Of a stretch of 64,000 nt of DNA, positions 8,381 to 17,568 are shown piece by piece. Below the pieces are notes generated by a model, which was not told the DNA's origin, did not search any database, and saw nothing but the letters and a program-made list of their open reading frames with translations. The stretch is from Tropicibacter alexandrii (lineage in GTDB: Bacteria > Pseudomonadota > Alphaproteobacteria > Rhodobacterales > Rhodobacteraceae), in assembly GCF_003667315.2 (NCBI RefSeq), contig NZ_RCTZ02000001.1, forward strand, positions 434,001 to 498,000, read 5' to 3'. The translations under genes were made by a program, and so were the position numbers. The number at the start of each line of letters is the position of its first letter. Within the stretch, counting starts at the first letter, position 1.

Positions 8381-10633
8381 TCACGCGCCCGGTCGGGCGC
8401 TAAATTGGCGCTGGTTCGCGGTGCGCGCCTCATGCCATGCCAGCAGATCGTCGGCGCAAAGCGGCTTGGCATAGAGGAAGCCTTGCAGATGGTCGCAGCC
8501 CATGTCGCGCAGGATCGCGGCCTGCGCCTCGGACTCGACCCCCTCGACGATGGTTTCGATCGACAGGGCGCGGGCGATATGGACGATGGCCTGCACCAAT
8601 TCGCGGGCAGCGCCGCCATCCTCGATCCCGTTGATCAACTGGCGATCGATCTTGAGCGCATTGGGCCGCACCCGTTGCAGACCGAGGATCGAGGCATGGC
8701 CGGTGCCGAAGTCATCGACCTCGATCAGGATGCCCGCATCGCGGACAAGGTCCAGCGTGTAGGATGACAGTTCGTCTTGGCTTTCCAGAAGGATCGATTC
8801 CAGCAACTCGAACGCCACTTGGATGCCTTGCGCCTGCAAGGCCGACGCCGACAGGGCGATGCCGGGATCGCGCAACCGGCCGGTGCTGACGTTGAAACTG
8901 ATCTTGGGCGGGGTGAACCCCGCCTCGCGCCAGTTGGCAACGATGGTCTTGGTCTTTCTCAGGATCATCTCGTCGATGGCGGCGGTCGCGCGGATCTGTT
9001 CGGCGATCTCGATGAAGCGCATCGGCTGGATCAGCCCGTTCTTGGACGATCGCCAACGTGCGAGCGCCTCGATCCCGACCAGCGCCCCGGTCTGCGCGCA
9101 GACCTGTGGCTGGAAGAACGGCTCGAATTCCTCCTGTTCAAGCCCGAACTCGATCTCGCCGGCAAGGTGGCGGGCTTCCAGGATTTCGTTGTGCAACTCG
9201 GTGGTGAAGACCTCGACCCGGTTGCGGCCGAGGCTCTTGGCCTCGTAGAGCGCGGCATCGGCAAAAGACAGCAGATCGCCGGCCAGCGTCTCGGCATCGC
9301 TCGCGGCGGCCACGCCGAAGCTGGCGCCAAAGCGACAGGTCTTGCCCTCGAAGAGAAACGGTTCGGACAGCCGTTCGCGGATGTCCTCGACGGTCTTCTG
9401 GGCATCCTCGATGCTGCGCCGTTCGCCGATCAGGATGGCGAATTCGTCACCACCCAGCCGCGCCGGAAAGTCGGACGGGTCGATACATTGCTCGATCACC
9501 TTGGCGACATGGCGCAAGACCGCATCGCCCGCCGCATGGCCCAGCGTGTCGTTCACATATTTGAACCGGTCGAGATCGTTGCGGATCAGGATCGCCGGGC
9601 TGTCGGTCGATCCGCGCATCATCTTCTTGCGGCGCGCGTCCAGCCAAGCGTCGAAATGGCGGCGATTGGGCAGCCCGGTCAGCCCATCGGTCAGCGCGAG
9701 GCGCGACATCTCGGCCTGCAATTGCAAGGCCTTGTCGCGGGCCCGCGACAGTTCGTGTTCCCGCGCCACCTCGGCGGTGACGTCGTACAGGCTGCCATGC
9801 CACGTGGTCGAGCCATCCTCCAACCGCATCGGCTTGGAAATGGCCTGCACCCAAAGCCAGCCGCCCTCGTGATCGGTGACACGATAGCGTTGCTTGAAAT
9901 GGGTCAGGTTGCGGCGTGAATATTCGATATTGTCGAGGATCACGGGCACGTCGTCGGGATGGATCGCGGCAAAGATCGCCTCGGGCTCGTGGACCGCCTG
10001 CTCTTCCGTCACGCCGGCCAGCCGCATGAAACTGCGCGACATGTAGGGCACGGACACCTTGCCCTGCGCCGAAATGCGGAATTCGTAAAGCGAGACCGGG
10101 GTGTTCTCGGCCAGCCTGTCCAAGAGGTGGTGGCTGTCATACGCCTGCTGGGCCAGCTCCTCAAGCCGGGCTTCGGTCTGCTTGCGCCGGGTGATGTCCA
10201 TCTGCATCCCGGACACGATGAAGGGCAGCCCTTCGGCGCTGCGATCGACCTTGTTTCCGACGGCCCCGATCCAGCACCAGTCGCCCGCCGAAGAGCGCAA
10301 ACGGAAATCCGCCGTGTACTTGTCGACGCGCCCGGCCAGCAGGTCCTCGAAAGCGGCGATGGTGCCCGCCCGGTCATCGGGATGCATCAACTCAAGGAAC
10401 ACGTCGAAAGACGGCTCGAACGCGCCAACCTCGTAGCCGAGGGCGACGTACCACATGTCGCTGAACCACGTTTCGCCGGTCTCGGGGCACACGCTCCACA
10501 GCGCGGTATCGGCGGCTTCGGTGGCGGCGATCAGCTTGTCCGACCTCAGCATCGCACGCGACAGCGCGAGGTCCGGAGGCCCCGCCTCGACCAGTCTGAC
10601 GCCCTTGTGCTGCCGATAGGATTGGTCGGTCAC
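8381..10633 (-). CDS. PAS-PAS-GGDEF-EAL cyclic-di-GMP turnover protein
   Basis: 750 residues. There are two PAS-type sensor domains (about residues 35-150 and 165-290, with PAC-like ends GMQMDITRRK and GSLYDVTAEV), then a diguanylate cyclase domain (about 325-475) with the intact motif RLGGDEFAIL, and a phosphodiesterase domain (about 495-740) with IEALARW, NVSTGRLRDP, ELLES, VDDFGTGHAS, LKIDRQL and VEGVESEAQ. Metal-binding and catalytic residues of both output domains look present, so either or both activities are possible. There is no signal peptide or membrane span, so it is probably cytosolic. It may control motility or attachment, the usual c-di-GMP targets; the flagellin gene nearby is only suggestive. 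It is transcribed alone on the minus strand. Confidence 0.93.
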   Translation of the reverse strand: MTDQSYRQHKGVRLVEAGPPDLALSRAMLRSDKLIAATEAADTALWSVCPETGETWFSDMWYVALGYEVGAFEPSFDVFLELMHPDDRAGTIAAFEDLLAGRVDKYTADFRLRSSAGDWCWIGAVGNKVDRSAEGLPFIVSGMQMDITRRKQTEARLEELAQQAYDSHHLLDRLAENTPVSLYEFRISAQGKVSVPYMSRSFMRLAGVTEEQAVHEPEAIFAAIHPDDVPVILDNIEYSRRNLTHFKQRYRVTDHEGGWLWVQAISKPMRLEDGSTTWHGSLYDVTAEVAREHELSRARDKALQLQAEMSRLALTDGLTGLPNRRHFDAWLDARRKKMMRGSTDSPAILIRNDLDRFKYVNDTLGHAAGDAVLRHVAKVIEQCIDPSDFPARLGGDEFAILIGERRSIEDAQKTVEDIRERLSEPFLFEGKTCRFGASFGVAAASDAETLAGDLLSFADAALYEAKSLGRNRVEVFTTELHNEILEARHLAGEIEFGLEQEEFEPFFQPQVCAQTGALVGIEALARWRSSKNGLIQPMRFIEIAEQIRATAAIDEMILRKTKTIVANWREAGFTPPKISFNVSTGRLRDPGIALSASALQAQGIQVAFELLESILLESQDELSSYTLDLVRDAGILIEVDDFGTGHASILGLQRVRPNALKIDRQLINGIEDGGAARELVQAIVHIARALSIETIVEGVESEAQAAILRDMGCDHLQGFLYAKPLCADDLLAWHEARTANQRQFSARPGA

Positions 10634-10807
10634 GTACCCACCCGTGGTTGCCCGTTCAAAAACTTGGGATGTAAGCTAAGGGATGGCTCGTTAACCGGAT
10701 GATAACGAATTCAGAAAAATCCGAGACAACCGCTGTGCAAAGGCTTGCCCGATGGCCGTCAGCCCGGTTTTTGCAAGCGCAGTCAGGCTGTTAAGTGTCT
10801 TCCGAAA

Positions 10808-10839
10808 ATTTTAATGACCCTGGTTGGCGTCATTAAAAT
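10808..10839. promoter_or_regulatory. Perfect 11-bp inverted repeat in the gap upstream of the GGDEF-EAL gene
   Basis: ATTTTAATGAC (10808-10818) and GTCATTAAAAT (10829-10839) are exact inverse complements separated by 10 nt. It lies 175 bp upstream of the GGDEF-EAL start, in AT-rich DNA unlike the surroundings. With a centre-to-centre distance of 21 bp (two helical turns) it could bind a dimeric regulator; as RNA it would form a weak hairpin. The rest of the 10634-11012 gap shows only a small dyad (GCGTC - 6 nt - GACGC near 10880) and no gene. Confidence 0.45.
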
Positions 10840-11012
10840 GAGGCATATTTACAATATGATAGCCAAAAATCACGTGGATCGGCGTCAAAAGTGACGCTCC
10901 TTAGAGTCGGACCAGCGAGCCTCGCACAACCACACGTTGCAGGCATGGCCGGTGTATTCGCCTGTCTGGTTTCGCATTGCACCCGCCCGAAACCGCCCCT
11001 CATAAGGGGCGG

Positions 11013-11390
11013 ATGACCGAGGATCTTGCCATACGCCAGACAGTGCGCGCTGTGATCCGCAGGGGTCCCCTTGTGCTGGTTCAGGTCAAGCGCAGGGCCA
11101 ATGGCCAACGCGACCTGCCCCTGCCGGGCGGGCGGCTCGAAACCGGCGAGACCATGCAGGCGTGCCTCGCCCGCGAATGCCTCGCAGAGATCGACATCGT
11201 TCCGCAGGTCGGGGATATCTGCCATGTCGCAGACGTGATCCGAACCCGGCGGGCCTGTGCGCGCCGATCTATCTTGGCCGGATCGAGAGCATCTTGCCCT
11301 GACTTGTCCCCAAGCAGCGAGACTGCCCTAGCCCCCACGCGCAGACGTCACACGAACCCGCGCCGCGCGCAGCAGCGAAGGTCGTTTTGA
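11013..11390 (+). pseudogene. Degenerate/truncated Nudix hydrolase
   Basis: The first ~75 residues are recognisably Nudix: MTEDLAIRQTVRAVIRRG, then LPLPGGRLETGE and RECLAEIDI. The Nudix box should read G-x5-E-x7-R-E-U-x-E-E-x-G-U. Here the first Glu of the EE pair is Ala and the following Gly is Asp, so metal binding is probably lost. After HVADVIRTRR (about base 11250) the reading frame continues as low-complexity Arg/Ser/Ala sequence unlike any Nudix C-terminus, until 11390. I read this as the remnant of an ADP-ribose/NTP pyrophosphatase-like gene, cut near the 3' side of tRNA-Ser. A short functional protein is unlikely. Confidence 0.6.
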
Positions 11391-11461
11391 GCAATCTCGA
11401 CAGTGGAAAGAGGGTCCGAACGGCTGCCACCCACAGGCTCGTACTGCCTTGCGAGGACAGA

Positions 11462-11551
11462 TGGCGGAGGCTCAGGGATTCGAACCCTGGGGACGCTCTC
11501 ACGCCCAACGGTTTTCAAGACCGCCGCATTCGACCACTCTGCCAAACCTCC
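11462..11551 (-). tRNA. serT: tRNA-Ser (anticodon UGA)
   Basis: Read on the minus strand, the 90-nt sequence begins GGAGGTTTGGCAGAGTGG, has the anticodon loop CTTGAAA (anticodon TGA), a long class II variable arm (GGGCGTGAGAGCGTCCC region), the T arm GGTTCGAATCC and an encoded 3' CCA. The acceptor stem GGAGGTT pairs with the 3' side before the discriminator base. The UGA anticodon reads UCA and other UCN codons. It is transcribed divergently from the downstream SPOR-domain gene. Confidence 0.95.
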
Positions 11552-11766
11552 GGTGCGCAAGACACATAAGGCGCTCCGTTCGATTCTGAAAGTCACCACT
11601 TCAGGGAAAATCCGCCCATCTCTCGATTGCAGGCTTTTCATAAGCGCTTCGAACGGATACCTTGCCCTGAGCAAGGGCCGCAAGAGCCCGTCCGAGGCAG
11701 ATCAAGCGACCGGGAAAACCCGGCGCGGCGCAAAACAGCGCCACAACAAACGGCAAGAGGCACGAG

Positions 11767-12687
11767 ATGAGCGGTGATTTCTCCTATCGCGGTCGCAAGG
11801 TGCGCATCCTTTTGATGTGTACGGCAATCATGGCCCTGGCAGCGTGTGAAAGCGGCCAGATGCCCGGCTTTCTGACACCCAAAGACGGGGGCGATGTCGT
11901 GTCCCGTGGCGCGGTGGGTGACAATGTCGTGACCTCCGAGCGGGATGTCGAGGCGCCCGAGATCTTCCAGACGACCGAGGCCGGTCTCTGGGATGGCCGC
12001 CCGTCGCTCGGGGGGGTCTGGGTCGCGCATCCCGACGTGTCCGAGCCGGAGCGGGCCATCATCCGCAACGAGGCCAATGGCCAATACGTCATCGGCGCGC
12101 TGTTCCGCAAGACGCGCGAGACGCCCGGCCCGCGCCTTCAGGTGTCCTCCGACGCTGCGGCGGCACTTGGGCTGCTGGCCGGTCAGCCGGGCAACCTGAA
12201 TGTCGTGGCCCTGCGCCGCGAGGAGGTCTCGGTCGACGATGCCGCGCCCCAACTGGCCGAGGCTGCGCCCGCCGCCGTACCGGCCGCGGCCGACGTCAGC
12301 GAAGGCGCGCTGGACCCGGTCCTGAGCGACGCAGCTAAGGCGCTCGATGCAGCCCCTGTGGCAGCCCCGGCTGCCGTTCAGACCGCCGCGCTCGATGCGA
12401 CCCCAGCGCCGGTCGCCAAGCCGCAGCCCAAGCCCAAGCCTGCGGCGTCGAAACTGGCCAAGCCCTTCATCCAGATCGGTATCTTCTCGGTCGAGCAGAA
12501 CGCCAAGAACACCGCCACGGCCATGCGGCAGGTCGGCATGGTGCCCACGGTCAAGACCCATCAATCGCAGGGCAAGACCTTCTGGCGCGTGGTGGTGGGC
12601 CCGGCCCAGACCGGCGACGAGGTCGCGACGCTGCTGAAGAAGATCAAAGGTGAAGGATTTTCCGACGCCTACGCGGTCACCAACTAG
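11767..12687 (+). CDS. SPOR-domain lipoprotein
   Basis: 306 residues. An N-terminal signal ends in the lipobox-like MALAACESG, so Cys at about residue 29 is a likely lipidation site. A middle region (about residues 45-145) of unknown fold is followed by a Pro/Ala-rich linker (VAKPQPKPKPAAS) and a C-terminal SPOR domain (about residues 230-306: KPFIQIGIFSVEQNA, WRVVVGPAQT, FSDAYAVTN). SPOR domains bind denuded septal peptidoglycan, so the protein probably acts at the division site or as a septal peptidoglycan factor. In related genomes a SPOR gene lies directly before dacC; here a 1.45-kb gene lies between them. An upstream aagaggcacgag may serve as ribosome-binding site. Confidence 0.85.
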   Translation: MSGDFSYRGRKVRILLMCTAIMALAACESGQMPGFLTPKDGGDVVSRGAVGDNVVTSERDVEAPEIFQTTEAGLWDGRPSLGGVWVAHPDVSEPERAIIRNEANGQYVIGALFRKTRETPGPRLQVSSDAAAALGLLAGQPGNLNVVALRREEVSVDDAAPQLAEAAPAAVPAAADVSEGALDPVLSDAAKALDAAPVAAPAAVQTAALDATPAPVAKPQPKPKPAASKLAKPFIQIGIFSVEQNAKNTATAMRQVGMVPTVKTHQSQGKTFWRVVVGPAQTGDEVATLLKKIKGEGFSDAYAVTN

Positions 12688-12749
12688 GCCTGCCCAAAAA
12701 TCGCCCTTTTGCCGTGCCAGCCTGACCGCATGGCAATTGGGGACGCCTC

Positions 12750-14204
12750 ATGAAATACATCGCAATCGCAGTTTGTCTGGCCTTGGGTCTGGTCCTTGCA
12801 GGGGGCACGACCCCGGTGGGCGCGGCAGAGTTCCGCATCCTCGACGATCACCCGGAGGGCTGCAATATCGCCCTGACGGGCCAGATCGCCGCCGGGGACA
12901 CCGACCGCTTGCGCCGCCTGACCGCAAGCCCCGACGACCCGAGCCAGACGCGCTTTCTGTATGGCGGGATCACGCTCTGCCTCGACAGCCCGGGCGGCAG
13001 CTATCTCGAAGGTCTGGCGCTGGCGCAACATCTTGCCTATGCCGGGATCGCCAGCCATGTGCCGGCCCGCGCCACCTGCCTGAGCGCCTGCGCATTGGCG
13101 TTTCTGGGGGGCAGCCGACTTGGTCTGGAGGACGGCATCATACGCAGCGTCGACCGCAGCCTGCATGGCACCGCGCGGCTCGGCTTCCATGCGCCGCAAC
13201 TCGACCTGCCACCCGGACAGTTCAACGAAACCGAGGTCAAGAAAGCCTTCGGCGTCGCGATCCGGTCCAGCGCGCTGTTGTTCAGCCGCCTCGACGCGCT
13301 CAAGATCGATCAGGCCTTTGCGCTGGCCTTCTTCGATGTGCCCGATGGCACCTTCCTCGAAATCGACACGCCCGCGCGCGTCCTTGCGCTGGGGGCCGAC
13401 GTCACCGGGATCACCGACCTGCCCACGCGCATCGCGCCACAGCGCGCAGCACAGATCTGCGCCCAAGTCTTCGAGACCTTCGACCCGCAGACCTACACCG
13501 ATCCCGACCAATATACCTCGGTCGTGCGCACTGCGCATCAGGACCTGCCGCCACAGCGCGCGGGCCAGCAGCGCCACGCCTACCTGTTTGCCACCACCGC
13601 CGAAGGCACGATGATGTGGGACGCCTGCGAGCTGACATGGACCCCGCCGGGCGCGGCGTCTGGCGCGCAATTGCGGGCAACCCACCACGCGCTGCACGAT
13701 TTCAACACCTATGACTATGGCAACGACACGCCCCCGACGCAGGCAGAGCTGCTGGCCCGTATCACCCGTGCCCCGCTGCGCTCCGCCCTCCTCGACCCGG
13801 CGCTGAGCGCGCCTGCCGGCACGCGGCTGGCCAGCCTTGCCACCGCGCCACCGCATCTTCGGGCGGACAAACCCGCAGCCAGTTGCGCCCCGGTGCATCA
13901 CAGCTACAGGGTGGTGGGCGTGCAGAACTTCTCGAACCTCCGCGCCGCGCCGGGCTTCGATGCGCAAGTGCTGGCCGAGGTGCCAAAGGACGCCCGCGTG
14001 ACGCCCCTCAGCCATGATTTCAAAGCCACCGCCATACAGACCGGCCCCTGTCGCACTGCCTGCCAACCCTCGCAGGCCGGGCGCCTGCACCCCGGCGACA
14101 ACTGGTCGATCGCCGCCTGCCGCGGTTCGAACGATGTCTGGTGGCAGGTCCGCACCGCCACCGGCACAACCGGCTGGATGTCGTCGAAATATCTCAGGCG
14201 CTGA
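12750..14204 (+). CDS. Secreted protein with ClpP-like domain and C-terminal SH3-type domain
   Basis: 484 residues with a signal peptide (VCLALGLVLAGGTTPVGAA). Residues ~30-215 resemble the periplasmic ClpP/crotonase-fold proteins of alphaproteobacteria. LCLDSPGGSYLEGLALAQHL is the oxyanion/first-helix region, and ARATCLSACALAFLGG carries a Ser at the position where ClpP proteases have their nucleophile, here flanked by two Cys. Residues ~375-484 look like a bacterial SH3 domain (VQNFSNLRAAPGFDAQVL, then WWQVRTATGTTGWM). SH3 domains of this kind often bind cell wall, so a wall-associated protease-like role is possible, though whether it cleaves anything is unproven. It sits between the SPOR gene and dacC, both peptidoglycan genes. 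Confidence 0.65.
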   Translation: MKYIAIAVCLALGLVLAGGTTPVGAAEFRILDDHPEGCNIALTGQIAAGDTDRLRRLTASPDDPSQTRFLYGGITLCLDSPGGSYLEGLALAQHLAYAGIASHVPARATCLSACALAFLGGSRLGLEDGIIRSVDRSLHGTARLGFHAPQLDLPPGQFNETEVKKAFGVAIRSSALLFSRLDALKIDQAFALAFFDVPDGTFLEIDTPARVLALGADVTGITDLPTRIAPQRAAQICAQVFETFDPQTYTDPDQYTSVVRTAHQDLPPQRAGQQRHAYLFATTAEGTMMWDACELTWTPPGAASGAQLRATHHALHDFNTYDYGNDTPPTQAELLARITRAPLRSALLDPALSAPAGTRLASLATAPPHLRADKPAASCAPVHHSYRVVGVQNFSNLRAAPGFDAQVLAEVPKDARVTPLSHDFKATAIQTGPCRTACQPSQAGRLHPGDNWSIAACRGSNDVWWQVRTATGTTGWMSSKYLRR

Positions 14205-14434
14205 ACCGGGGCGTGGCTTGGAGGGCGGGCCGCTGAGCCGCCGAAGGGCGGCGAAGTCGGGGCGTCCGGAAGGCCCGCCCGAGCGGACAGGACTTTTTCC
14301 GCCCACCGCGACCTCTCCCCGTGGTCATGCGCGCAAAACCCCGTTATGTCGCCCGGGCGGCGCTGGACAAATCAGCCGACCCCGCCCCATGATGGCTCCA
14401 AACCGAGCAGCCCCGACCTGACAGGAGACGCGCC

Positions 14435-15604
14435 ATGAGCTTCCTCCCCCGCCTTTTCACAGCCGCCGCCGCGATCGCCATCGCAGCGTCTCAGGCAGCG
14501 GCCTTCGACACGCGTGCCAAGGCCGCCTTCGTCCTCGACCAGACCACCGGCACCGTGCTGCTGGCCAAACGCGCCGACGAGGCGCTGCCGCCCGCCTCCA
14601 TGTCCAAGCTGATGACGCTCTACATCACCTTCGAGGCGATCCGCGACGGGCGGCTGTCGATGGATGAACGCCTGCCGGTCTCGCAGCACGCCCAAAGCTA
14701 TGGCGGCTCGACCATGTTCCTCGACACCACCGACCGGGTGAAGGTCTCCGATCTGTTGCGCGGCATCATCGTGCTGTCGGGCAACGATGCCTGCGCCGTT
14801 CTCGCCGAGGCCCTGTCCCCCGATGGCACCGAGGCCGGCTTCGCCCGGCTCATGACCCAGCGCGCGCAGCAGATGGGCATGACCTCCTCGACCTTCAAGA
14901 ACGCCTCCGGCTGGCCCGCACCGGGCCATGTCATGTCGATGCGCGACCTCGTGCTGCTGGGCAGCCACATCATCCGCGACTTCCCAGAATTCTACGAGAT
15001 GTTCGCCGAACGCCGCTTCGAATTCGACGGGCGCGCGCCGTCCAACGTCAACAACCGCAACCCACTGCTGGGCTTGGGGATCGGCGCGGACGGGCTCAAG
15101 ACCGGCCATACCGAAGAGGCGGGATACGGCCTTGTCGGCTCGGCTGCGAATGGCAAGCGCCGCGTCGTCTTTGCCATCACCGGGCTCGACACAGCCGCTG
15201 CGCGGGCCGAGGAATCAGAGGCCATCGTCAATTGGGCCTTCCGCCAGTTCGCCGAGCAGACCATCGTCAAGAAGGACAGCGCCATCGCGCAGGCCGATAT
15301 CTGGATGGGGGCCGAAGACGCGGTGGGCCTCGTCGCCGAGGACGACCTGACCCTGCTGCTGCCCACCATGACCCCGAACGGGGTCGAGGCCGAGGTCGTC
15401 TATACCGGCCCGATCGAAGCCCCGGTGCGGCGCGGCGACAAGCTGGCCGAACTGATCATCCGCCCCGAGGGCCTGCCCGAAACCCGCGTGCCGCTGGTGG
15501 CCGAGGCCGATGTCGAGGCGGCGGGCTTCATGCACCGGATGCTGACCGTGTCCTCGGTGCTGGTCAAGCGCCTGCGCGAGGACGGCGCAGGGGACCGGAT
15601 GTGA
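14435..15604 (+). CDS. dacC: D-alanyl-D-alanine carboxypeptidase (penicillin-binding protein 5/6 type)
   Basis: 389 residues with a signal peptide (FTAAAAIAIAASQAAA). The class motifs of the S11 family are present: SxxK as PPASMSKLM (Ser about residue 54), SxN as LSGNDACAV (about 115), and KTG as GLKTGHTEEAG (about 215). Catalytic domain 1 is followed by a beta-rich C-terminal domain ending in an amphipathic helix (HRMLTVSSVLVKRL), the usual membrane anchor. It removes the terminal D-Ala from peptidoglycan pentapeptides in the periplasm. The stop overlaps the GTG start of tmk by 4 bp. Confidence 0.94.
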   Translation: MSFLPRLFTAAAAIAIAASQAAAFDTRAKAAFVLDQTTGTVLLAKRADEALPPASMSKLMTLYITFEAIRDGRLSMDERLPVSQHAQSYGGSTMFLDTTDRVKVSDLLRGIIVLSGNDACAVLAEALSPDGTEAGFARLMTQRAQQMGMTSSTFKNASGWPAPGHVMSMRDLVLLGSHIIRDFPEFYEMFAERRFEFDGRAPSNVNNRNPLLGLGIGADGLKTGHTEEAGYGLVGSAANGKRRVVFAITGLDTAAARAEESEAIVNWAFRQFAEQTIVKKDSAIAQADIWMGAEDAVGLVAEDDLTLLLPTMTPNGVEAEVVYTGPIEAPVRRGDKLAELIIRPEGLPETRVPLVAEADVEAAGFMHRMLTVSSVLVKRLREDGAGDRM

Positions 15605-16215
15605 GCAAAGGCCTTTTCCTGTCCTTCGAGGGCATCGACGGCTCCGGCAAGTCCACGCAGGCGCGGCTTTTGGCCGAAACCCTGCGCGCGGCGGGCTGCG
15701 ACGTGGTCCTGACCCGCGAGCCGGGCGGCAGCCCCGGGGCCGAGGAAATCCGCGCGCTGGTGCTGCAAGGCGACCCGGACCGCTGGTCGCCCGAGACCGA
15801 ATTGCTGCTCTTCACCGCCGCGCGCCGCGACCATCTGGAGCGCACGATCCGTCCGGCGCTGGCAGCGGGCAAGGTGGTGATCTGCGACCGCTTTGCCGAC
15901 AGCACCCGCATGTATCAGGGCCGCTCCGGCCTGCGCGCGCAGGTCGACGCCTTGCACGACACCATGATCGCCACCGAGCCCGACCTGACGATCCTGATCG
16001 ACATGGACCCCGTCGCCGCGCTTGGCCGGGCCAAGGCCCGCGCCACCGCCGAGGAACGCTTCGAGGATTTCGGCCTGTCCTTGCAGGAACAGATGCGCGC
16101 GGGGTTCCTTGCGCTGGCGCAGGAATATGCGCACCGCTTCCGGGTCATCGACGGCAACCGCCCAGCCGAGGCCGTGGCCGCCGATGTCCTGCACACCGTC
16201 ACGGACGCCCTATGA
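15601..16215 (+). CDS. tmk: Thymidylate kinase
   Basis: 204 residues, normal length. It phosphorylates dTMP to dTDP with ATP. Visible motifs are the P-loop FEGIDGSGKST at residues 8-18, the dTMP-binding LTREPGGSPGAE, ICDRFADSTRMYQG (the DR motif) and a LID-like segment with Arg residues around AKARATAEERFE. The GTG at 15601 is the start because it overlaps the dacC stop by 4 bp and places the P-loop at the usual distance. An in-frame extension upstream is only the shadow of dacC. The stop overlaps holB by 4 bp, so dacC-tmk-holB form one translationally coupled operon. Confidence 0.95.
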   Translation: MSKGLFLSFEGIDGSGKSTQARLLAETLRAAGCDVVLTREPGGSPGAEEIRALVLQGDPDRWSPETELLLFTAARRDHLERTIRPALAAGKVVICDRFADSTRMYQGRSGLRAQVDALHDTMIATEPDLTILIDMDPVAALGRAKARATAEERFEDFGLSLQEQMRAGFLALAQEYAHRFRVIDGNRPAEAVAADVLHTVTDAL

Positions 16216-17360
16216 CCGACGACCGTCTGCCCGAACCCGACCGCGCCCCCGGCGCGCCGCACCCGCGCGAGACCGAGGCGCTGTTCGGTCAGGCGCAGGC
16301 CGAGCAGGCCTTTCTGACCGCCTACAGCTCGGGCCGTCTGCATCATGGTTGGCTGATCACCGGGCCACAGGGCGTCGGCAAGGCGACGCTGGCCTGGCGC
16401 ATCGCGCGCTTTCTGTTGGCCACGCCGCCTGAGACCGGCGACGGCCTGTTCGGCGCGCCGCCCCCGCCCGAGACACTCGACATCTCGCCCGACCACCCGG
16501 TCGCCCACAGGCTGCGCGCCCTGTCCGATCCGGGCCTGTTCCTGCTGCGCCGGGGCGGCATGGGCAGCAGCGACCGCGATCGCGAAAAGGCCGCCGCCGA
16601 GGGCCGGTTCTCTGCCAATATCCGCGTCGATGAAATCCGCGAGCTGTCGGGCTTTTTGCACCTATCCTCTGCCGATGGCGGGCGGCGCGTGGTGATCGTC
16701 GACGCGGCGGACGAGTTGAACGTGCAGGCCGCGAATGCCATCCTCAAGATGCTCGAGGAACCGCCCGCGCGCACGACGCTGCTGCTGATCTGCCACCAGC
16801 CCGCGCGGCTCTTGCCGACGATCCGCTCGCGCTGCCGCGAGCTGCGCTGCGCCCCGCTTGATCCCGATCACATGGCGCAGGCGCTGGCGCAGGCCGAGGC
16901 GCATGTCAGACCCGACGAGGCCGAGGCGCTGACCGCGCTGGCCGCCGGATCGGTGGGCGCCGCCTTGCGGTTGCTGAACCTCGATGGGCTGGCGCTGTAT
17001 CGCGACCTGCTGGCGATCCTCGCCAGCCTGCCCGCGCTGGACCGGACGCGCGTGCTGCAACTGGCCGACAGTTGCGCCGGGCGTGGCAAGGAAGACCGGC
17101 TCGACCTCGCCCTGACCCTGACCGACCAGCTGACCGCGCGGCTCGCCCGCACCGGCGCCTTGGGGCAGCCGCCCGACCGGCAGGCCGCCGAGGGCGAGGC
17201 GCAGATCCTGTCGCGCCTGTGCCCCGATGCCGCCAGCGCCCGCCGCTGGGCGGACATCGCGCAGACCGCCACGGATCGCGCCCGCAAGGCGCGTGCCGTG
17301 AATGTCGACCCCGCGATGCTGGTCACCGACATGATGTTGCAGCTTCAACGCGCGATCTGA
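16212..17360 (+). CDS. holB: DNA polymerase III delta' subunit
   Basis: 382 residues. This is the clamp-loader subunit, an AAA+ protein. It has HHGWLITGPQGVGKATLAWR (P-loop, about residues 42-60; clamp-loader delta' often retains a vestigial one), VVIVDAADELNVQAANAILKMLEEPP (Walker B/sensor 1 region, spaced as in HolB) and the helical collar in the last 150 residues. The tmk-holB order is widespread in bacteria. The start overlaps the tmk stop by 4 bp. After the stop the strand carries about 300 bp without a gene, leading to the DUF1127 locus. Confidence 0.92.
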   Translation: MTDDRLPEPDRAPGAPHPRETEALFGQAQAEQAFLTAYSSGRLHHGWLITGPQGVGKATLAWRIARFLLATPPETGDGLFGAPPPPETLDISPDHPVAHRLRALSDPGLFLLRRGGMGSSDRDREKAAAEGRFSANIRVDEIRELSGFLHLSSADGGRRVVIVDAADELNVQAANAILKMLEEPPARTTLLLICHQPARLLPTIRSRCRELRCAPLDPDHMAQALAQAEAHVRPDEAEALTALAAGSVGAALRLLNLDGLALYRDLLAILASLPALDRTRVLQLADSCAGRGKEDRLDLALTLTDQLTARLARTGALGQPPDRQAAEGEAQILSRLCPDAASARRWADIAQTATDRARKARAVNVDPAMLVTDMMLQLQRAI

Positions 17361-17568
17361 GTCGCGCGACGCGACTCGCCGCCCCGCAGACCCAAGCGCT
17401 GGATTTGCCAGCACGGGCCGACTCTGCCGTGGCCGCAGAGCAAAAAGTTTAAATGCGGTAAATATTCTAGCAGAACGCGTGTTTACCTAGCGTCGAGGCA
17501 ACTTTCAGCCTGTTTTTTGCCCGCTATTCAGGCTGTTAACCAATGGTTCCCGCCCCGCTCATGCAATT

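Noticed and set aside
11291-11461. Possible integrase or element genes between the Nudix remnant and tRNA-Ser.
   Set aside because: No coding frame with recognisable similarity and no direct repeat of the tRNA end was found.
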